A DNA stretch of 50,347 nucleotides from Gammaproteobacteria bacterium (GTDB taxonomy: Bacteria; Pseudomonadota; Gammaproteobacteria; CAJXQU01). The notes beneath the pieces were generated by a model. It was not told where the DNA came from. It searched no databases and was given only the letters and a program-made list of their open reading frames with translations. The DNA lies in contig JALSRM010000045.1 in NCBI GenBank assembly GCA_026984775.1, forward strand, positions 1 through 50,347, read 5' to 3'. Shown piece by piece: positions 36,359-46,162 of this stretch (the first letter of the stretch is position 1; the number at the start of each line of letters is the position of its first letter). A program made the translations under genes and the position numbers.

Positions 36359-37204
36359 TCAAGCGCGGTTTAGAAAAGCCGTTCTGTAAACTGGTGTTGG
36401 ACAGTGGTAGAGGGCCTCTAGCAGTTCTGAGGTATCCTGAAACCGATCTTTCGGTCGTTTTGCCATTAGTCGATCGATAATTGGCTGGAATGGCTGCAAT
36501 AGGACAGGAAGTTGGGGAACCGGATCATTCAGGTGGGCGTAAAAGATTTTCATCAATGTCTCTTCCCGATAGGCTTTCTTCCCGGTCAGCATTTCATAGA
36601 ACACAGCGCCAAGGCTATATAAATCTGATCGTTGATCAAGTTCTGAATTATTGATCTGCTCCGGGCTCATGTAATAGGGTGAGCCCATAATCATACCCTG
36701 CAGGGTCAGGTCAAAGGATTTTCCCATGATCCGTGCAATTCCGAAATCAGACAAGGCCAGTGTTCCATCTTCTCGGATCAGTATGTTGCGTGGTTTGATA
36801 TCCCGATGAACAATATTGTGACTGTGAACCTCTTCCAGCGCGAACGCAAGTTGCCGTAGATAATTTATGGCCCGAAATGAATCAAGACCTGATGCAATCG
36901 GTACAGACAGATTGCCTCCGGGGAAATACTCCATAAGAATGCAAGAAAAGCCGTTACCTTCATAATACCCATAAATTCCGGCAATGTTGGGATGTTCGAT
37001 AGCCTTGAGGAGTTCGTATTCCAGTTCAAAACGTTTGGCAAGTGCTGTATCGACGGTCTCTTCCTGCTCATAGTCCAGGATTTTGACAACGATCGGTTTT
37101 CGCTGTGTAAGTGACTCTGCAAGATAAACAGACGACATACCTGTTTGTGAAATTCTTTTGATTAAACGGTAGTCAGGGATTGAATATGTGCGGTTTATAT
37201 TCAT
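36359..37204 (-). CDS. Soluble Hanks-type Ser/Thr protein kinase
   Basis: This is a 281-residue kinase-only protein. The ATP lysine is K41 (VVKILD), the catalytic loop HRDIKPRN lies at 133-140 with D135, metal D153 is in DFG (153-155), and GSPYYMSPEQ is the activation segment end. The glycine loop is degenerate: ISQTGMSSVY lacks two glycines of the usual GxGGMG. There is no transmembrane helix, PASTA, FHA or phosphatase neighbour, unlike most bacterial examples. I prefer ATG 37204 (MNINRTYSIPDYRL) over GTG 37258; neither has a clear ribosome site. Substrate unknown. Confidence 0.88.
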   Translation of the reverse strand: MNINRTYSIPDYRLIKRISQTGMSSVYLAESLTQRKPIVVKILDYEQEETVDTALAKRFELEYELLKAIEHPNIAGIYGYYEGNGFSCILMEYFPGGNLSVPIASGLDSFRAINYLRQLAFALEEVHSHNIVHRDIKPRNILIREDGTLALSDFGIARIMGKSFDLTLQGMIMGSPYYMSPEQINNSELDQRSDLYSLGAVFYEMLTGKKAYREETLMKIFYAHLNDPVPQLPVLLQPFQPIIDRLMAKRPKDRFQDTSELLEALYHCPTPVYRTAFLNRA

Positions 37205-37366
37205 TTCAAAGGTTGTTGTCACTATTCGGTATGTTTCCGTTCGGAACCCGAACTCCACTTATCATTATCGGCAACAGTGGTAAATTCCTGAAAAGGGATT
37301 CTACTGGGCGGCTCAGGTCTCGTGATCTTGAAATAATCACATTCAACACAATATATATAAACCAGC

Positions 37367-37395
37367 TTGAATTAATTGTGGCAGGAGGTTAATAT
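37367..37395 (+). promoter_or_regulatory. metY promoter with GC-rich discriminator
   Basis: TTGAAT (37367-37372), a 17-bp spacer and TAATAT (37390-37395) lie before a CCGCGCC discriminator, ending about 10 bp before the tRNA. GC discriminators are typical of stringently (ppGpp/DksA) controlled tRNA promoters. A second possible promoter, TTGAAA-N18-TATATA, lies at 37328-37357. Confidence 0.65.
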
Positions 37396-37410
37396 TCCGC
37401 GCCTGACAAG

Positions 37411-37487
37411 TGCGGGGTGGAGCAGTCTGGCAGCTCGTCGGGCTCATAACCCGAAGGTCGCAGGTTCAAATCCTGCCCCCGCTACCA
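37411..37487 (+). tRNA. metY: Initiator tRNA-fMet (CAU), CCA encoded
   Basis: The 77-nt cloverleaf has anticodon CAT and the three G-C pairs GGG/CCC in the anticodon stem that mark initiators. D arm GAGC/GCTC and T stem GCAGG/CCTGC pair fully. The 1-72 position is T-T, an unpaired end as needed for formylation, but not the usual C-A. It heads the metY-rimP-nusA-infB operon as in E. coli. Confidence 0.96.
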
Positions 37488-37499
37488 ATAACAATAAAG

Positions 37500-37521
37500 G
37501 CCCCGGGAATCGGGGCTTTTT
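37500..37521 (+). terminator. Terminator/attenuator between metY and rimP
   Basis: GCCCCG (37500-37505)/CGGGGC (37511-37516) with a GGAAT loop and T5. It ends the tRNA transcript in part; readthrough would feed rimP, whose ATG is 20 bp on. Confidence 0.85.
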
Positions 37522-37540
37522 ATTATGTGGAATTTGAGGG

Positions 37541-38014
37541 ATGTATAACGACAGTTCACCACTGCATAAATTGCTCGAATCCAGTATCAGTGGACTTGGA
37601 TATGAACTGTTGGGCTTTGAGCTCGTCCAGGAGAGTGGCGGGGTTGTCCTCAGAGTCTATATCGATCATGAAGACGGTATCGGTATAAAAGACTGCGAGA
37701 TTGTTAGCCGGCACATCAGCGGTGTACTGGATGTTGAAGATCTTGTCCGAGGACAATATACACTGGAAGTTTCGTCCCCAGGCCTCGATAGACCATTGTT
37801 CAAACCAGAGCATTATGTGAAGTTTGCCGGATCTAAGATCAGGTTAAAACTGAACCGTATGCTTGAAGGACGACGTAAATTCAAGGGAAGATTGCATGGA
37901 ATGCAGGGACAAGATGTTATTATTGACGTTTCGGGTTCTGGTGCATCAGTAGATGTGGTCAGGATACCTTTTGATTTGATCGAGAAAGGGCGCATCATAC
38001 CCGAGGATATTTGA
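37541..38014 (+). CDS. rimP: Ribosome maturation factor RimP
   Basis: This 157-residue protein supports 30S assembly. Family motifs are GYELLGFELVQESGGVVLRVYID, VSRHISGVLD and LEVSSPGLDRPL, followed by an SH3-like C-terminal domain. First protein gene of the metY operon, 62 bp before nusA. Confidence 0.95.
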   Translation: MYNDSSPLHKLLESSISGLGYELLGFELVQESGGVVLRVYIDHEDGIGIKDCEIVSRHISGVLDVEDLVRGQYTLEVSSPGLDRPLFKPEHYVKFAGSKIRLKLNRMLEGRRKFKGRLHGMQGQDVIIDVSGSGASVDVVRIPFDLIEKGRIIPEDI

Positions 38015-38076
38015 TGGCCGGTTACGACAGATGAGACGCGGTCATCACAGACAAAATATGACGACAAGAGTGAACT

Positions 38077-39615
38077 ATGAGTAAAGAGATACTGACAGTT
38101 GTTGAGATGGTTTCCAATGAAAAGGGAGTCGACAAAGATGTTATTTTCAATGCCTTGGAAACAGCATTGGCGACCGCCACACGGAAGCTGCATGATGAAG
38201 ATATCGATGTCAGAGTTCATATCGATCGCCAAACAGGTGACTATGAAGCATTCCGGCGCTGGGAAGTCATCGATGGTGATGCACCAGTGATCAATGAAGA
38301 GGGTGAAGTCGACGAATTTCTCCCCCAACGCCAGGTTTTTTATGAAGATGTGATAAAAAATCATCCTGAAATCAAAATAGGAGACTATATCGAGGAACCG
38401 ATTGAAGCTGTTGAGTTCGGACGGATTGCTGCACAGACTGCGAAACAAGTCATTGTGCAGAAAGTACGCGAAGCAGAGCGTGCCCAGGTGGTTGAAGCCT
38501 ATAAAGATCGTGTTGGAGAACTCATTATGGGTACTGTCAAACGAATCGATCGTGGAAATGTCATTCTCGATCTTGGTGGTAATGCTGAAGCTTTCATTCC
38601 AAGGGAAGAAGTTATTCCGAGGGAAGCAATTCGTGTAGGTGATCGGCTGCGTGGTTATCTTAAGGAGGTTCGGTTCGAAAAAAGGGGCCCCCAGCTTTTT
38701 GTCAGCCGTACAGCCAATGAACTTTTGATTGAACTTTTCAAGCTGGAAGTACCTGAAATCGGTGAAGGGTTAATTGAAATTCTTGGTGCTGCCCGTGATC
38801 CAGGATTGCGTGCCAAGATTGCGGTACGATCAGAAGATCCCAGAACCGATCCTGTTGGAGCGTGTGTTGGCATGCGCGGATCCAGAGTTCAGGCTGTTTC
38901 AAATGAACTCGGTGGCGAACGAGTCGATATCATCCTCTGGGATGAGAATCCGGCTCAGTTCGTGATCAATGCCATGGCGCCTGCAGAAGTGGTTTCCATC
39001 GTCGTTGATGAAGATACACACAGCATGGAGGTTGCGGTCGTTGAAGACCAGCTATCTCAGGCCATTGGCCGTGGCGGGCAGAATGTCAGGCTTGCGAGCC
39101 AACTCACCGGATGGCAGATTAATGTCATGACGGAGTCGGAAGCAGCTGAAAAAAGCGAAGCCGAAGCTCAGAAAATTATCGATCTGTTTACCGGTTTTCT
39201 CGATGTGGACGAAGAAATCGCCAGTATTCTCGTGCAAGAAGGATTTACGACGATTGAAGAAGTAGCCTATGTTCCAGAAAGCGAAATGCTTGCGATCGAA
39301 GAGTTCGACGAAGGTTTGGTCAAGGAGATCAGGGGACGAGCCAAAGATCTGTTATTGACGCGGGCTATCGCCAATGAAGAAGAGATCGGTAATGCCAAGC
39401 CAGCAGAGGATTTACTCAATATGGATGGCATGGACGAACAGCTGGCCCATGTACTGGCGAGCCGTGGCATTGTTACCATGGAAGATCTGGCAGAACAGGC
39501 AACGGATGATTTGTTGGATATCGAGGGCATGGATGAAAAGAAGGCGGCCGAACTGATCATGACCGCACGCAAACCCTGGTTTGAAAATGGGGATGAAGAC
39601 GTACAAGAAAGCTGA
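38077..39615 (+). CDS. nusA: Transcription termination/antitermination factor NusA
   Basis: In this 512-residue protein, an N-terminal RNA-polymerase-binding domain (1-125) is followed by S1 (about 135-200, [24 protein letters not shown]) and two KH domains (about 230-345, with [13 protein letters not shown] and [12 protein letters not shown]). Two acidic helix-hairpin repeats complete the C terminus (residues 360-500; [12 protein letters not shown] and [12 protein letters not shown]), as in E. coli. It tunes pausing, Rho-dependent termination and rRNA antitermination. Operon with rimP and infB. Confidence 0.97.
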   Translation: MSKEILTVVEMVSNEKGVDKDVIFNALETALATATRKLHDEDIDVRVHIDRQTGDYEAFRRWEVIDGDAPVINEEGEVDEFLPQRQVFYEDVIKNHPEIKIGDYIEEPIEAVEFGRIAAQTAKQVIVQKVREAERAQVVEAYKDRVGELIMGTVKRIDRGNVILDLGGNAEAFIPREEVIPREAIRVGDRLRGYLKEVRFEKRGPQLFVSRTANELLIELFKLEVPEIGEGLIEILGAARDPGLRAKIAVRSEDPRTDPVGACVGMRGSRVQAVSNELGGERVDIILWDENPAQFVINAMAPAEVVSIVVDEDTHSMEVAVVEDQLSQAIGRGGQNVRLASQLTGWQINVMTESEAAEKSEAEAQKIIDLFTGFLDVDEEIASILVQEGFTTIEEVAYVPESEMLAIEEFDEGLVKEIRGRAKDLLLTRAIANEEEIGNAKPAEDLLNMDGMDEQLAHVLASRGIVTMEDLAEQATDDLLDIEGMDEKKAAELIMTARKPWFENGDEDVQES

Positions 39616-39686
39616 ACAAGTAAGCTGGCGTACAGTCGATTGTTTAATTAACTGAATGGAATCTTGAGAAGATTCGGAATAAGAAA

Positions 39687-42197
39687 ATGGCAGAAGTAAG
39701 TGTTAAAGATTTCGCCGGAGTTGTCGGTGTTCCTGTTGAGCGGTTGTTGAAGCAACTTGAAGAAGCCGGCGTGCCTGCGAAACAGGCAGAAGACGTGATC
39801 AGCGATGAAGAAAAAAATACGTTGCTCGCCTACCTCCGTCAGTTGCATGGTAAGGGAAAAGATACGGAAGCCGTTTCCGAGCCAAAAAAGGTGACACTGA
39901 AACGCAAGTCTGTCAGTGAAATCAATCTTCCAGGAGTTAGGACAACAACCCGTTCGCGTACAGGTGGAAGAACGGTCAATGTTGAAGTCAGGAAAAAACG
40001 AACCTATGTAAAGCGTAGCGTGATCGAAGAGGAAGAACAGAAACGGCTTGAAAAAGAACGCAAGAAACAGGAAGAGATAGAAGCGAAAAGACGGGCCGAA
40101 GAAGAGGCAATCCGCCTGAAACAGGAAGAAAAACTGAAGGCAAAAGAAGAGGCCGAAGCGAAGATAAGGGCCGAGGAAGAAGCCCGAAAGAAGGCTGAGG
40201 AAGAAGCAAAACTCGCACGCGAAAAGGCGGCGGAAGAAGAACGTATGGCTGCCGAGAAGGCGCGTACTGCAGAGACTAAGAAAGGCCGGGGCAAGGACGA
40301 AAAGAAAACCAGGACACGTTACGGGCGCGATGAGCTCCATGTATCAGGTGACAAGGCGGGCCGACGTCGTAGCAAGCCTTCTCGAAGGAGCGCATCCGTT
40401 AGTGTCGAAACCAAGCACGGTTTTGAAAAACCCACCGTGGCTAAAGTCATTGACGTGGAAATTCCGGAGAATATCTCGGTGGCAGATCTGGCCAAGAAGA
40501 TGTCCGTCAAATCAGCCGAAGTACTGAAAGTACTCATGAATCTGGGCACCATGGCTACTATCAATCAGACCCTTGATCAGGATACAGCAACCATCGTGGT
40601 TGAGGAAATGGGGCATAATCCCAAGCCGATCAGTGAAAATGCGCTGGAAGAGGAGATCAAGGTTGATACCCAACCCGAAGGTGAACCTGTACCCCGTTCA
40701 CCGGTTGTGACCATTATGGGACATGTTGATCACGGGAAGACATCGTTGCTGGATTATATACGCAGATCCAAGGTTGCCGCAGGAGAAGCAGGTGGAATCA
40801 CCCAGCACATTGGCGCCTACCACGTCACAACGAATCATGGGGAAATTACTTTTCTGGATACGCCTGGCCATGCCGCCTTCACAGCGATGCGTGCACGGGG
40901 TGCAAACGCAACGGATATTGTCATACTTGTGGTTGCCGCCGATGATGGTGTCATGCCGCAGACGATTGAAGCCGTCCAACATGCCAAGGCTGCAGGAGTA
41001 CCGCTGATCGTAGCGATCAACAAGATCGACAAGGAAGGTGCCGACCCTGAGCGTGTCAAAAATGAATTAGCTGCACAAGAAGTGATTCCAGAAGAATGGG
41101 GTGGTGAAACTCAGTTCATTCCTGTATCTGCACACACCGGGGAGGGTGTGGACGAGCTTCTTGATGCTGTTTTATTGCAGGCTGAACTTCTTGAGCTCAA
41201 GGCTCCAGCGGAAGGTAGTGCACGAGGAATCGTGATCGAATCCCGTCTCGAAAAGGGCCGTGGTCCGGTTGCCACCGTGCTGGTCCAGGCCGGTATGCTG
41301 AAGAAAGGCGATATTCTGCTAGCCGGTGAGGAATTTGGGCGTGTTCGGGCACTCATCGATGAACATGGACACCAACTGGATAGTGCCGGTCCCTCAATCC
41401 CAGTGGAAGTTCTAGGGCTTTCCGGTGTTCCTGTTGCCGGTGATGAAGCAATGGTGGTCAAGGATGAGCGTCGTGCCAGAGAGCTTGCTGAATACCGTGA
41501 ACACAAGGCCAGAGAAGCCAAGCTGGCTCGTCAACAGGCGGCAAAACTTGATCAAATGTTCTCGAAAATGCAGGAGGGTGAAACGTTCACTGTCAACGTT
41601 CTGGTCAAGGCCGATGTCCATGGATCAGTTGAAGCGCTGATTGATGCACTTACCAAATTGAGCACAGATGAAGTCAGAGTCAACGTCGTTGCCAGCGGTG
41701 TTGGCGGGATCAATGAGTCCGATGCGACTCTGGCCATGGCCTCGAATGCTGTCATCATTGGCTTCAACGTCCGTGCAGACAATACTGCACGAAAGTTGAT
41801 TGAGAAGGAAGGTCTGGATCTGAGGTATTATAACGTCATCTATGATGTGATCGATGATGTGAAAGCGGCCATGAGCGGTTTGCTATCACCGGAAGTTCGC
41901 GAAGAGATTATCGGCATAGCCGAAGTCAAGGATGTTTTCCGTTCATCCAAGCTTGGTGCAATTGCTGGCTGTATCGTTTCTACCGGTGTGGTTAAACGGC
42001 ACAGCCCGATTCGTGTGTTGCGTGATAACGTTGTCATCTTCGAGGGCGAACTGGAATCTCTGCGGCGCTACAAAGATGATGTCAATGAAGTCCAGTCAGG
42101 GGTCGAATGTGGTATCGGGGTCAAGAACTACAATGATATCAAACCCGGTGATCAAATTGAGGTGTTCGAGCGTACAGAAGTTGCAAGAACGATCTGA
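39687..42197 (+). CDS. infB: Translation initiation factor IF-2
   Basis: This 836-residue GTPase delivers the initiator tRNA, whose gene starts this operon. It has an IF2-N helical domain (1-50), a long highly charged Glu/Lys/Ala-rich linker (about 100-215), a second IF2-N domain (about 255-305), the G domain (GHVDHGKTS near 344-352, DTPGH, NKID) and C-terminal domains that bind fMet-tRNA. Alternative in-frame starts, as in E. coli, are possible but not evident. Closely linked to nusA and rbfA (13-bp gap). Confidence 0.97.
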   Translation: MAEVSVKDFAGVVGVPVERLLKQLEEAGVPAKQAEDVISDEEKNTLLAYLRQLHGKGKDTEAVSEPKKVTLKRKSVSEINLPGVRTTTRSRTGGRTVNVEVRKKRTYVKRSVIEEEEQKRLEKERKKQEEIEAKRRAEEEAIRLKQEEKLKAKEEAEAKIRAEEEARKKAEEEAKLAREKAAEEERMAAEKARTAETKKGRGKDEKKTRTRYGRDELHVSGDKAGRRRSKPSRRSASVSVETKHGFEKPTVAKVIDVEIPENISVADLAKKMSVKSAEVLKVLMNLGTMATINQTLDQDTATIVVEEMGHNPKPISENALEEEIKVDTQPEGEPVPRSPVVTIMGHVDHGKTSLLDYIRRSKVAAGEAGGITQHIGAYHVTTNHGEITFLDTPGHAAFTAMRARGANATDIVILVVAADDGVMPQTIEAVQHAKAAGVPLIVAINKIDKEGADPERVKNELAAQEVIPEEWGGETQFIPVSAHTGEGVDELLDAVLLQAELLELKAPAEGSARGIVIESRLEKGRGPVATVLVQAGMLKKGDILLAGEEFGRVRALIDEHGHQLDSAGPSIPVEVLGLSGVPVAGDEAMVVKDERRARELAEYREHKAREAKLARQQAAKLDQMFSKMQEGETFTVNVLVKADVHGSVEALIDALTKLSTDEVRVNVVASGVGGINESDATLAMASNAVIIGFNVRADNTARKLIEKEGLDLRYYNVIYDVIDDVKAAMSGLLSPEVREEIIGIAEVKDVFRSSKLGAIAGCIVSTGVVKRHSPIRVLRDNVVIFEGELESLRRYKDDVNEVQSGVECGIGVKNYNDIKPGDQIEVFERTEVARTI

Positions 42198-42210
42198 TAG
42201 GCTCTGAATC

Positions 42211-42585
42211 ATGCCAAGAGAATTCAGCCGTGCGCGCAGGATAGAAGAGCAGATCAAGCGAGAGCTCGCTTCCATGATCAGCCGGGAAGTCGATGCTCCC
42301 CAACTTGGACTGGTAACCTTTACCGCAGTGAGCGTTACCGCTGATCTTTCATTGGCAAAGGTCTATTTCACACTACTTGGAGCAGAGGTAGATGAACAGA
42401 CAGGGGAAGCGATTATGAATGAAGCGTCGTCACATCTGAGGTACTGCCTGTCAAAAGTTATGACTATACGTTCTGTGCCTCGGCTTCGTTTCTATTACGA
42501 CGTTTCCATTGAGCGTGGTAACAAGATGGAAGCCCTTCTTGATGAAATCTCTCGGGAAGAAAATAGTACTGACAGTGACTCGTAA
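42211..42585 (+). CDS. rbfA: Ribosome-binding factor A
   Basis: This 124-residue KH-fold protein assists late 30S maturation and cold adaptation. It starts MPREFSRARRIEEQIKREL and contains the family core GLVTFTAVSVTADLSLAKVYFT and the RSVPRLRFYYD segment. The stop overlaps the probable start of truB by 11 bp. Confidence 0.95.
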   Translation: MPREFSRARRIEEQIKRELASMISREVDAPQLGLVTFTAVSVTADLSLAKVYFTLLGAEVDEQTGEAIMNEASSHLRYCLSKVMTIRSVPRLRFYYDVSIERGNKMEALLDEISREENSTDSDS

Positions 42586-43498
42586 CCGTCGCAAGAAAAA
42601 AGGCCGCCCAGTCAACGGAATACTCCTGTTAGATAAGCCAGCTGGTCTCAGCAGCAATCAGGCATTGCAGAAAGTCAAGTGGCTGTTCAGGGCGCAAAAG
42701 GCGGGGCATACGGGGAATCTGGATCTACCCGCAACGGGATTATTGCCCATCTGTTTTGGTGAAGCCACCAAGATGACTACTTTCTTGCTGGATGCCGACA
42801 AAACCTATGTTGCCGATGTCAGGTTGGGTATCAATACAAGTACATTGGATGCCAGCGGTGAGATTGTAAAAACCCGGCCAGTGCCCAGTTATGACAGGAA
42901 AGATCTTGAGAAGGTGCTTGAAAGGTTCAGAGGACGGATTATACAGATACCCCCCATGTATTCAGCCTTGAAGCACCAGGGAGAACCGCTTTATAAACTG
43001 GCCCGTGAAGGGAAGGAAGTCGAGCGGAAGGAAAGAGTTCAGCAAATCCACCACCTTGAGGCAAGCAATCTCAGTGAAAACGGGTTCACCATTAAAGTGA
43101 GTTGCTCAAAAGGCACCTATATTCGTACTCTTGCCGAAGATATTGGTGAGGAACTGGGATGTGGGGCGCACGTACTCACCTTGAGGCGGACTCGTGTGGG
43201 TTGTTTCAATATTGACAAGGCTTCCACACTGGATGAAATTGAACAAAAAGACGGTAAAGTCGAGGAACTGGACAGTTTGTTGTTGCCTGTCGATGCTGGT
43301 TTGGGATCTCTTCCAGCAGTCGGGCTAGGCGAAGAAACAGCCTTTTATTTCCTCAACGGCCAACGAGTGATGGTGCCGGCGATACCAAGAGAAGGGTTGG
43401 TCAGAGTCTATCTGCCAAAAGCGCGTTTTCTGGGAATTGGAGAGGCAACAGGAGATGGTCGAATCGCTCCCAAACGCCTGATCAGCCAGGAAAATTGA
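42575..43498 (+). CDS. truB: tRNA pseudouridine-55 synthase
   Basis: This enzyme of about 307 residues modifies U55 of the T loop of nearly all tRNAs. The N-terminal GRPVNGILLLDKPAGLSSN and the KTYVADVRLG and GTYIRTLAEDIG segments are typical. The catalytic-Asp motif, usually GHTGTLDPLATG, reads GHTGNLDLPATG: the aspartate stays but its neighbours differ. I take GTG 42575, which gives the normal family N terminus and overlaps rbfA by 11 bp; ATG 42542 is the alternative and adds 11 residues. Both have weak ribosome sites. Confidence 0.92.
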   Translation: MTRNRRKKKGRPVNGILLLDKPAGLSSNQALQKVKWLFRAQKAGHTGNLDLPATGLLPICFGEATKMTTFLLDADKTYVADVRLGINTSTLDASGEIVKTRPVPSYDRKDLEKVLERFRGRIIQIPPMYSALKHQGEPLYKLAREGKEVERKERVQQIHHLEASNLSENGFTIKVSCSKGTYIRTLAEDIGEELGCGAHVLTLRRTRVGCFNIDKASTLDEIEQKDGKVEELDSLLLPVDAGLGSLPAVGLGEETAFYFLNGQRVMVPAIPREGLVRVYLPKARFLGIGEATGDGRIAPKRLISQEN

Positions 43499-43525
43499 AA
43501 GATTGATGGTTTTTTGAAATATTCC

Positions 43526-43554
43526 TTGTCCAATCAATAACTCACAGTTACAAT
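43526..43554 (+). promoter_or_regulatory. rpsO promoter
   Basis: TTGTCC (43526-43531), a 17-bp spacer and TACAAT (43549-43554) put the start near 43561, giving a 40-nt leader to rpsO. E. coli likewise has a dedicated rpsO promoter in the truB-rpsO gap. Confidence 0.65.
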
Positions 43555-43589
43555 ACGCACCCTCAAAAGTGTGTATTAAATGAAAGTGT

Positions 43590-43607
43590 ATGGAGTCCAT
43601 TAAATGG
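43590..43607 (+). promoter_or_regulatory. Overlapping hairpins at the rpsO ribosome site (possible S15 control element)
   Basis: ATGGA-G-TCCAT (43590-43600) would hide the Shine-Dalgarno GGAG. CCATT-A-AATGG (43597-43607) would hide the start ATG (43604). The two share TCCAT and exclude each other. E. coli S15 represses its own translation through alternative leader structures; this could be the local version. Confidence 0.4.
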
Positions 43608-43873
43608 CGCTAACGGCTGCAGATAAAAGCGAAGTAATCAAAAAATATCAACGTTCCGAGAACGACACGGGTTCACCTGAAGTCCAGATCGCTCTGTTGA
43701 CGACCCGTATCAAAGATTTGTCCGATCATTTCAAAGAGCACAAGAAGGATAATCACTCCCGCCAGGGGTTACTCAAGATGGTAAATCAGAGGCGTAAGCT
43801 GCTGGACTATCTCAGAGGGGTTGATATTGAGCGCTACCGGACATTGATCAACAGTCTGGGACTAAGAAAATAA
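43604..43873 (+). CDS. rpsO: 30S ribosomal protein S15
   Basis: This 89-residue primary 16S-rRNA-binding protein has the family core [27 protein letters not shown] and the [19 protein letters not shown] helix pair. Start and length match E. coli S15 exactly. A strong hairpin and then pnp follow, as in E. coli. Confidence 0.97.
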   Translation: MALTAADKSEVIKKYQRSENDTGSPEVQIALLTTRIKDLSDHFKEHKKDNHSRQGLLKMVNQRRKLLDYLRGVDIERYRTLINSLGLRK

Positions 43874-43896
43874 GATTATCCTGACAGACATTCATC

Positions 43897-43924
43897 ACAC
43901 TACCCGGGTTTGCCCGGGTAGTGT
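43897..43924 (+). other. rpsO-pnp intergenic hairpin (RNase III-type processing site)
   Basis: ACACTACCCGGG (43897-43908)/CCCGGGTAGTGT (43913-43924) form a perfect 12-bp stem with a TTTG loop and no good T run. In E. coli an RNase III-cut hairpin at the same place controls pnp autoregulation. Confidence 0.7.
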
Positions 43925-43987
43925 CGTTCTGAAAGAGGGAATCCTCCAGGATTCCGATAACTAACTCAAAAACAAAGTGGTTTCATA

Positions 43988-46078
43988 ATGGCAGCAATTA
44001 AAAGAACATTTCAGTATGGCGATCAGACAATGACCCTGGAAACAGGTGAGATCGCAAGGCAGGCGACGGGCGCAGTCATGGCTAGTCTTGGAGATACGGT
44101 CGTTTTCGTTTCCGTTGTTGGTAAAAAAGAGGCCGATCCGACTCGAGACTTTTTTCCTCTGACTGTTGATTATCAAGAAAAAGCCTACGCTGCTGGCAAG
44201 ATTCCCGGTGGTTTCTTCAAACGGGAAGGTCGCCCAACAGAGAAGGAAACACTGACCAGCCGGCTGATTGATCGGCCACTGCGTCCTCTCTTTCCAAAAG
44301 GATTTACCAACGAAGTCCAAATCGTTGCAACCGTAATGTCACTGGATCCTGCAGTCGATCCCGATATCGTTGCACTGATCGGTGCCTCAGCTGCACTTTC
44401 GATCTCAGGAATCCCGTTCAATGGCCCGGTTGGAGCAGCCCGTGTAGGTTATAAAAATGGCGAATACATCCTGAATCCGTCATTCAAGCAACTGGATGAT
44501 TCCGAACTCGATCTGGTTGTCGCAGGGACGAAATCTTCCGTCCTGATGGTTGAATCAGAAGCAAAGCAGCTCTCTGAAGAGGTCATGCTGGGAGCCGTCA
44601 TGTATGGCCATGAACAGTTTCAAACGGTAGTCGATAATATTACTGCACTGGCAGAAGAAGCGGGCAAGGAACCTTGGGACTGGCAGCCCCTTGAAGAAAA
44701 CAGGGAACTGCAAGAGAAACTGGCCAGTGATTACGGAGAAAAGATCAAGCAGGCCTATACCATCACAGATAAACTCAAACGTCGCGATGTGCTCTCTGAG
44801 ATTCGTTCCCAGATCAAGGAAGATTTAGTTGGTGAAGAAGACGATCAGTGGTCTGAATCCGAAGTAATCAGTGCGATTGAAGATCTGGAACATGATATCG
44901 TTCGTGGCGCCATTATCAGCGGTGAGAAGCGTATCGATGGGCGGAGTCCTGAAGATATTCGCCCCATCAGTGCTCGTATTGGTCTGCTGCCAAGAACTCA
45001 TGGATCAGCATTGTTCACTCGTGGAGAGACACAAGCGCTGGTCACCGTTGCTCTTGGAACTCAACGGGATGCCCAGGTCATTGACGCCCTGGAAGGAGAG
45101 TACCGGGACAACTTTATGTTGCATTACAATTTCCCTCCCTACTGTGTAGGAGAAACTGGACGTGTCGGTTCTCCAAAACGCCGTGAAATTGGTCATGGTC
45201 GTCTTGCCAAGCGAGGGATCAACGGTGTCATGCCCACAATGGAAGAGTTTCCTTACGTCATCCGCGTCGTTTCGGAAATTACCGAGTCCAATGGTTCCAG
45301 TTCGATGGCCTCTGTCTGTGGTACCAGTCTTTCCCTGATGGATGCGGGTGTTCCAATCAAGGCCCCTGTTGCCGGCATCGCTATGGGACTGGTCAAGGAA
45401 GGTGATGAGTTTGTTGTATTGTCAGACATACTGGGTGACGAAGATCACCTGGGTGATATGGATTTCAAGGTTGCCGGAACTGAAAAGGGTGTCAATGCTC
45501 TGCAAATGGATATCAAGATCGACGGTATCACCAAAGAAATCATGGAGGTTGCACTGAAGCAAGCAAAAGCAGGTCGTCTGCACATCCTTGGAGAGATGAA
45601 CAAAGTTATTGCTGAACCACGGGCGGAGATGTCGAAACATGCTCCAAGGATCATCACTATCAAGATCAATCCTGACAAGATCCGGGATGTGATTGGCAAA
45701 GGTGGTGCGACGATTCGTCAGATTACCGAAGAGACTGGGGCATCAATCGATCTTGAGGATGATGGTACCGTGAAAATTGCCTCTGTTGATCACGCTGCCG
45801 GTGAAGCCGCTATGAAATGGGTTGAGAAACTGACCGCAGAAGTGGAAGTGGGCTCCGTCTATGAAGGTAATGTGGCCAAGATCATGGACTTTGGTGCCTT
45901 CGTCAATATTCTTCCAGGCAAGGATGGATTGGTACATATTTCGCAAATTTCGGATGAACGTGTCGAAAATGTCACGGATAAGTTGAAAGAAGGTGAAACT
46001 GTACGAGTCAAGGTTCTGGAAGTGGACAAACAGGGTCGTATCCGACTCAGTATCAAGGCTGTTGAAGAAGGCGAATGA
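43988..46078 (+). CDS. pnp: Polyribonucleotide nucleotidyltransferase (PNPase)
   Basis: This 696-residue exoribonuclease has two RNase PH domains (about 1-210 and 310-540). The second carries the catalytic acidic cluster [14 protein letters not shown] near 482-495. A KH domain (about 555-615, [18 protein letters not shown]) and an S1 domain (about 620-690, [19 protein letters not shown]) follow. The length equals other gammaproteobacterial PNPases. It degrades mRNA 3' to 5' with phosphate. Last gene of the operon; a strong terminator follows. Confidence 0.97.
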   Translation: MAAIKRTFQYGDQTMTLETGEIARQATGAVMASLGDTVVFVSVVGKKEADPTRDFFPLTVDYQEKAYAAGKIPGGFFKREGRPTEKETLTSRLIDRPLRPLFPKGFTNEVQIVATVMSLDPAVDPDIVALIGASAALSISGIPFNGPVGAARVGYKNGEYILNPSFKQLDDSELDLVVAGTKSSVLMVESEAKQLSEEVMLGAVMYGHEQFQTVVDNITALAEEAGKEPWDWQPLEENRELQEKLASDYGEKIKQAYTITDKLKRRDVLSEIRSQIKEDLVGEEDDQWSESEVISAIEDLEHDIVRGAIISGEKRIDGRSPEDIRPISARIGLLPRTHGSALFTRGETQALVTVALGTQRDAQVIDALEGEYRDNFMLHYNFPPYCVGETGRVGSPKRREIGHGRLAKRGINGVMPTMEEFPYVIRVVSEITESNGSSSMASVCGTSLSLMDAGVPIKAPVAGIAMGLVKEGDEFVVLSDILGDEDHLGDMDFKVAGTEKGVNALQMDIKIDGITKEIMEVALKQAKAGRLHILGEMNKVIAEPRAEMSKHAPRIITIKINPDKIRDVIGKGGATIRQITEETGASIDLEDDGTVKIASVDHAAGEAAMKWVEKLTAEVEVGSVYEGNVAKIMDFGAFVNILPGKDGLVHISQISDERVENVTDKLKEGETVRVKVLEVDKQGRIRLSIKAVEEGE

Positions 46079-46104
46079 TATATATCCGCTTCAGGTAAAA
46101 TCTG

Positions 46105-46131
46105 AAAAGGGGGCTGTGTGCCCCCTTTTTT
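46105..46131 (+). terminator. Intrinsic terminator after pnp
   Basis: AAAAGGGGGC (46105-46114)/GCCCCCTTTTTT (46120-46131) with a TGTGT loop and T6. It closes the metY-pnp operon, 31 bp before the ECF sigma gene. Confidence 0.92.
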
Positions 46132-46162
46132 ATTGACTTGGGGCTCACGATATACTTCGGTT

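Noticed and set aside
39648-40340. 230-codon Phe/Leu-rich minus-strand frame over the start of infB
   Set aside because: It is the reverse of the Glu/Lys-rich IF-2 linker, which always gives a hydrophobic-looking antisense frame. The apparent membrane helices are an artefact.
46133-46156. TTGACT...TATACT as a standard promoter for the ECF sigma gene
   Set aside because: The spacer is only 12 bp, too short for a normal sigma-70 promoter. The TATACT alone may be a -10, so only a very short leader remains possible.
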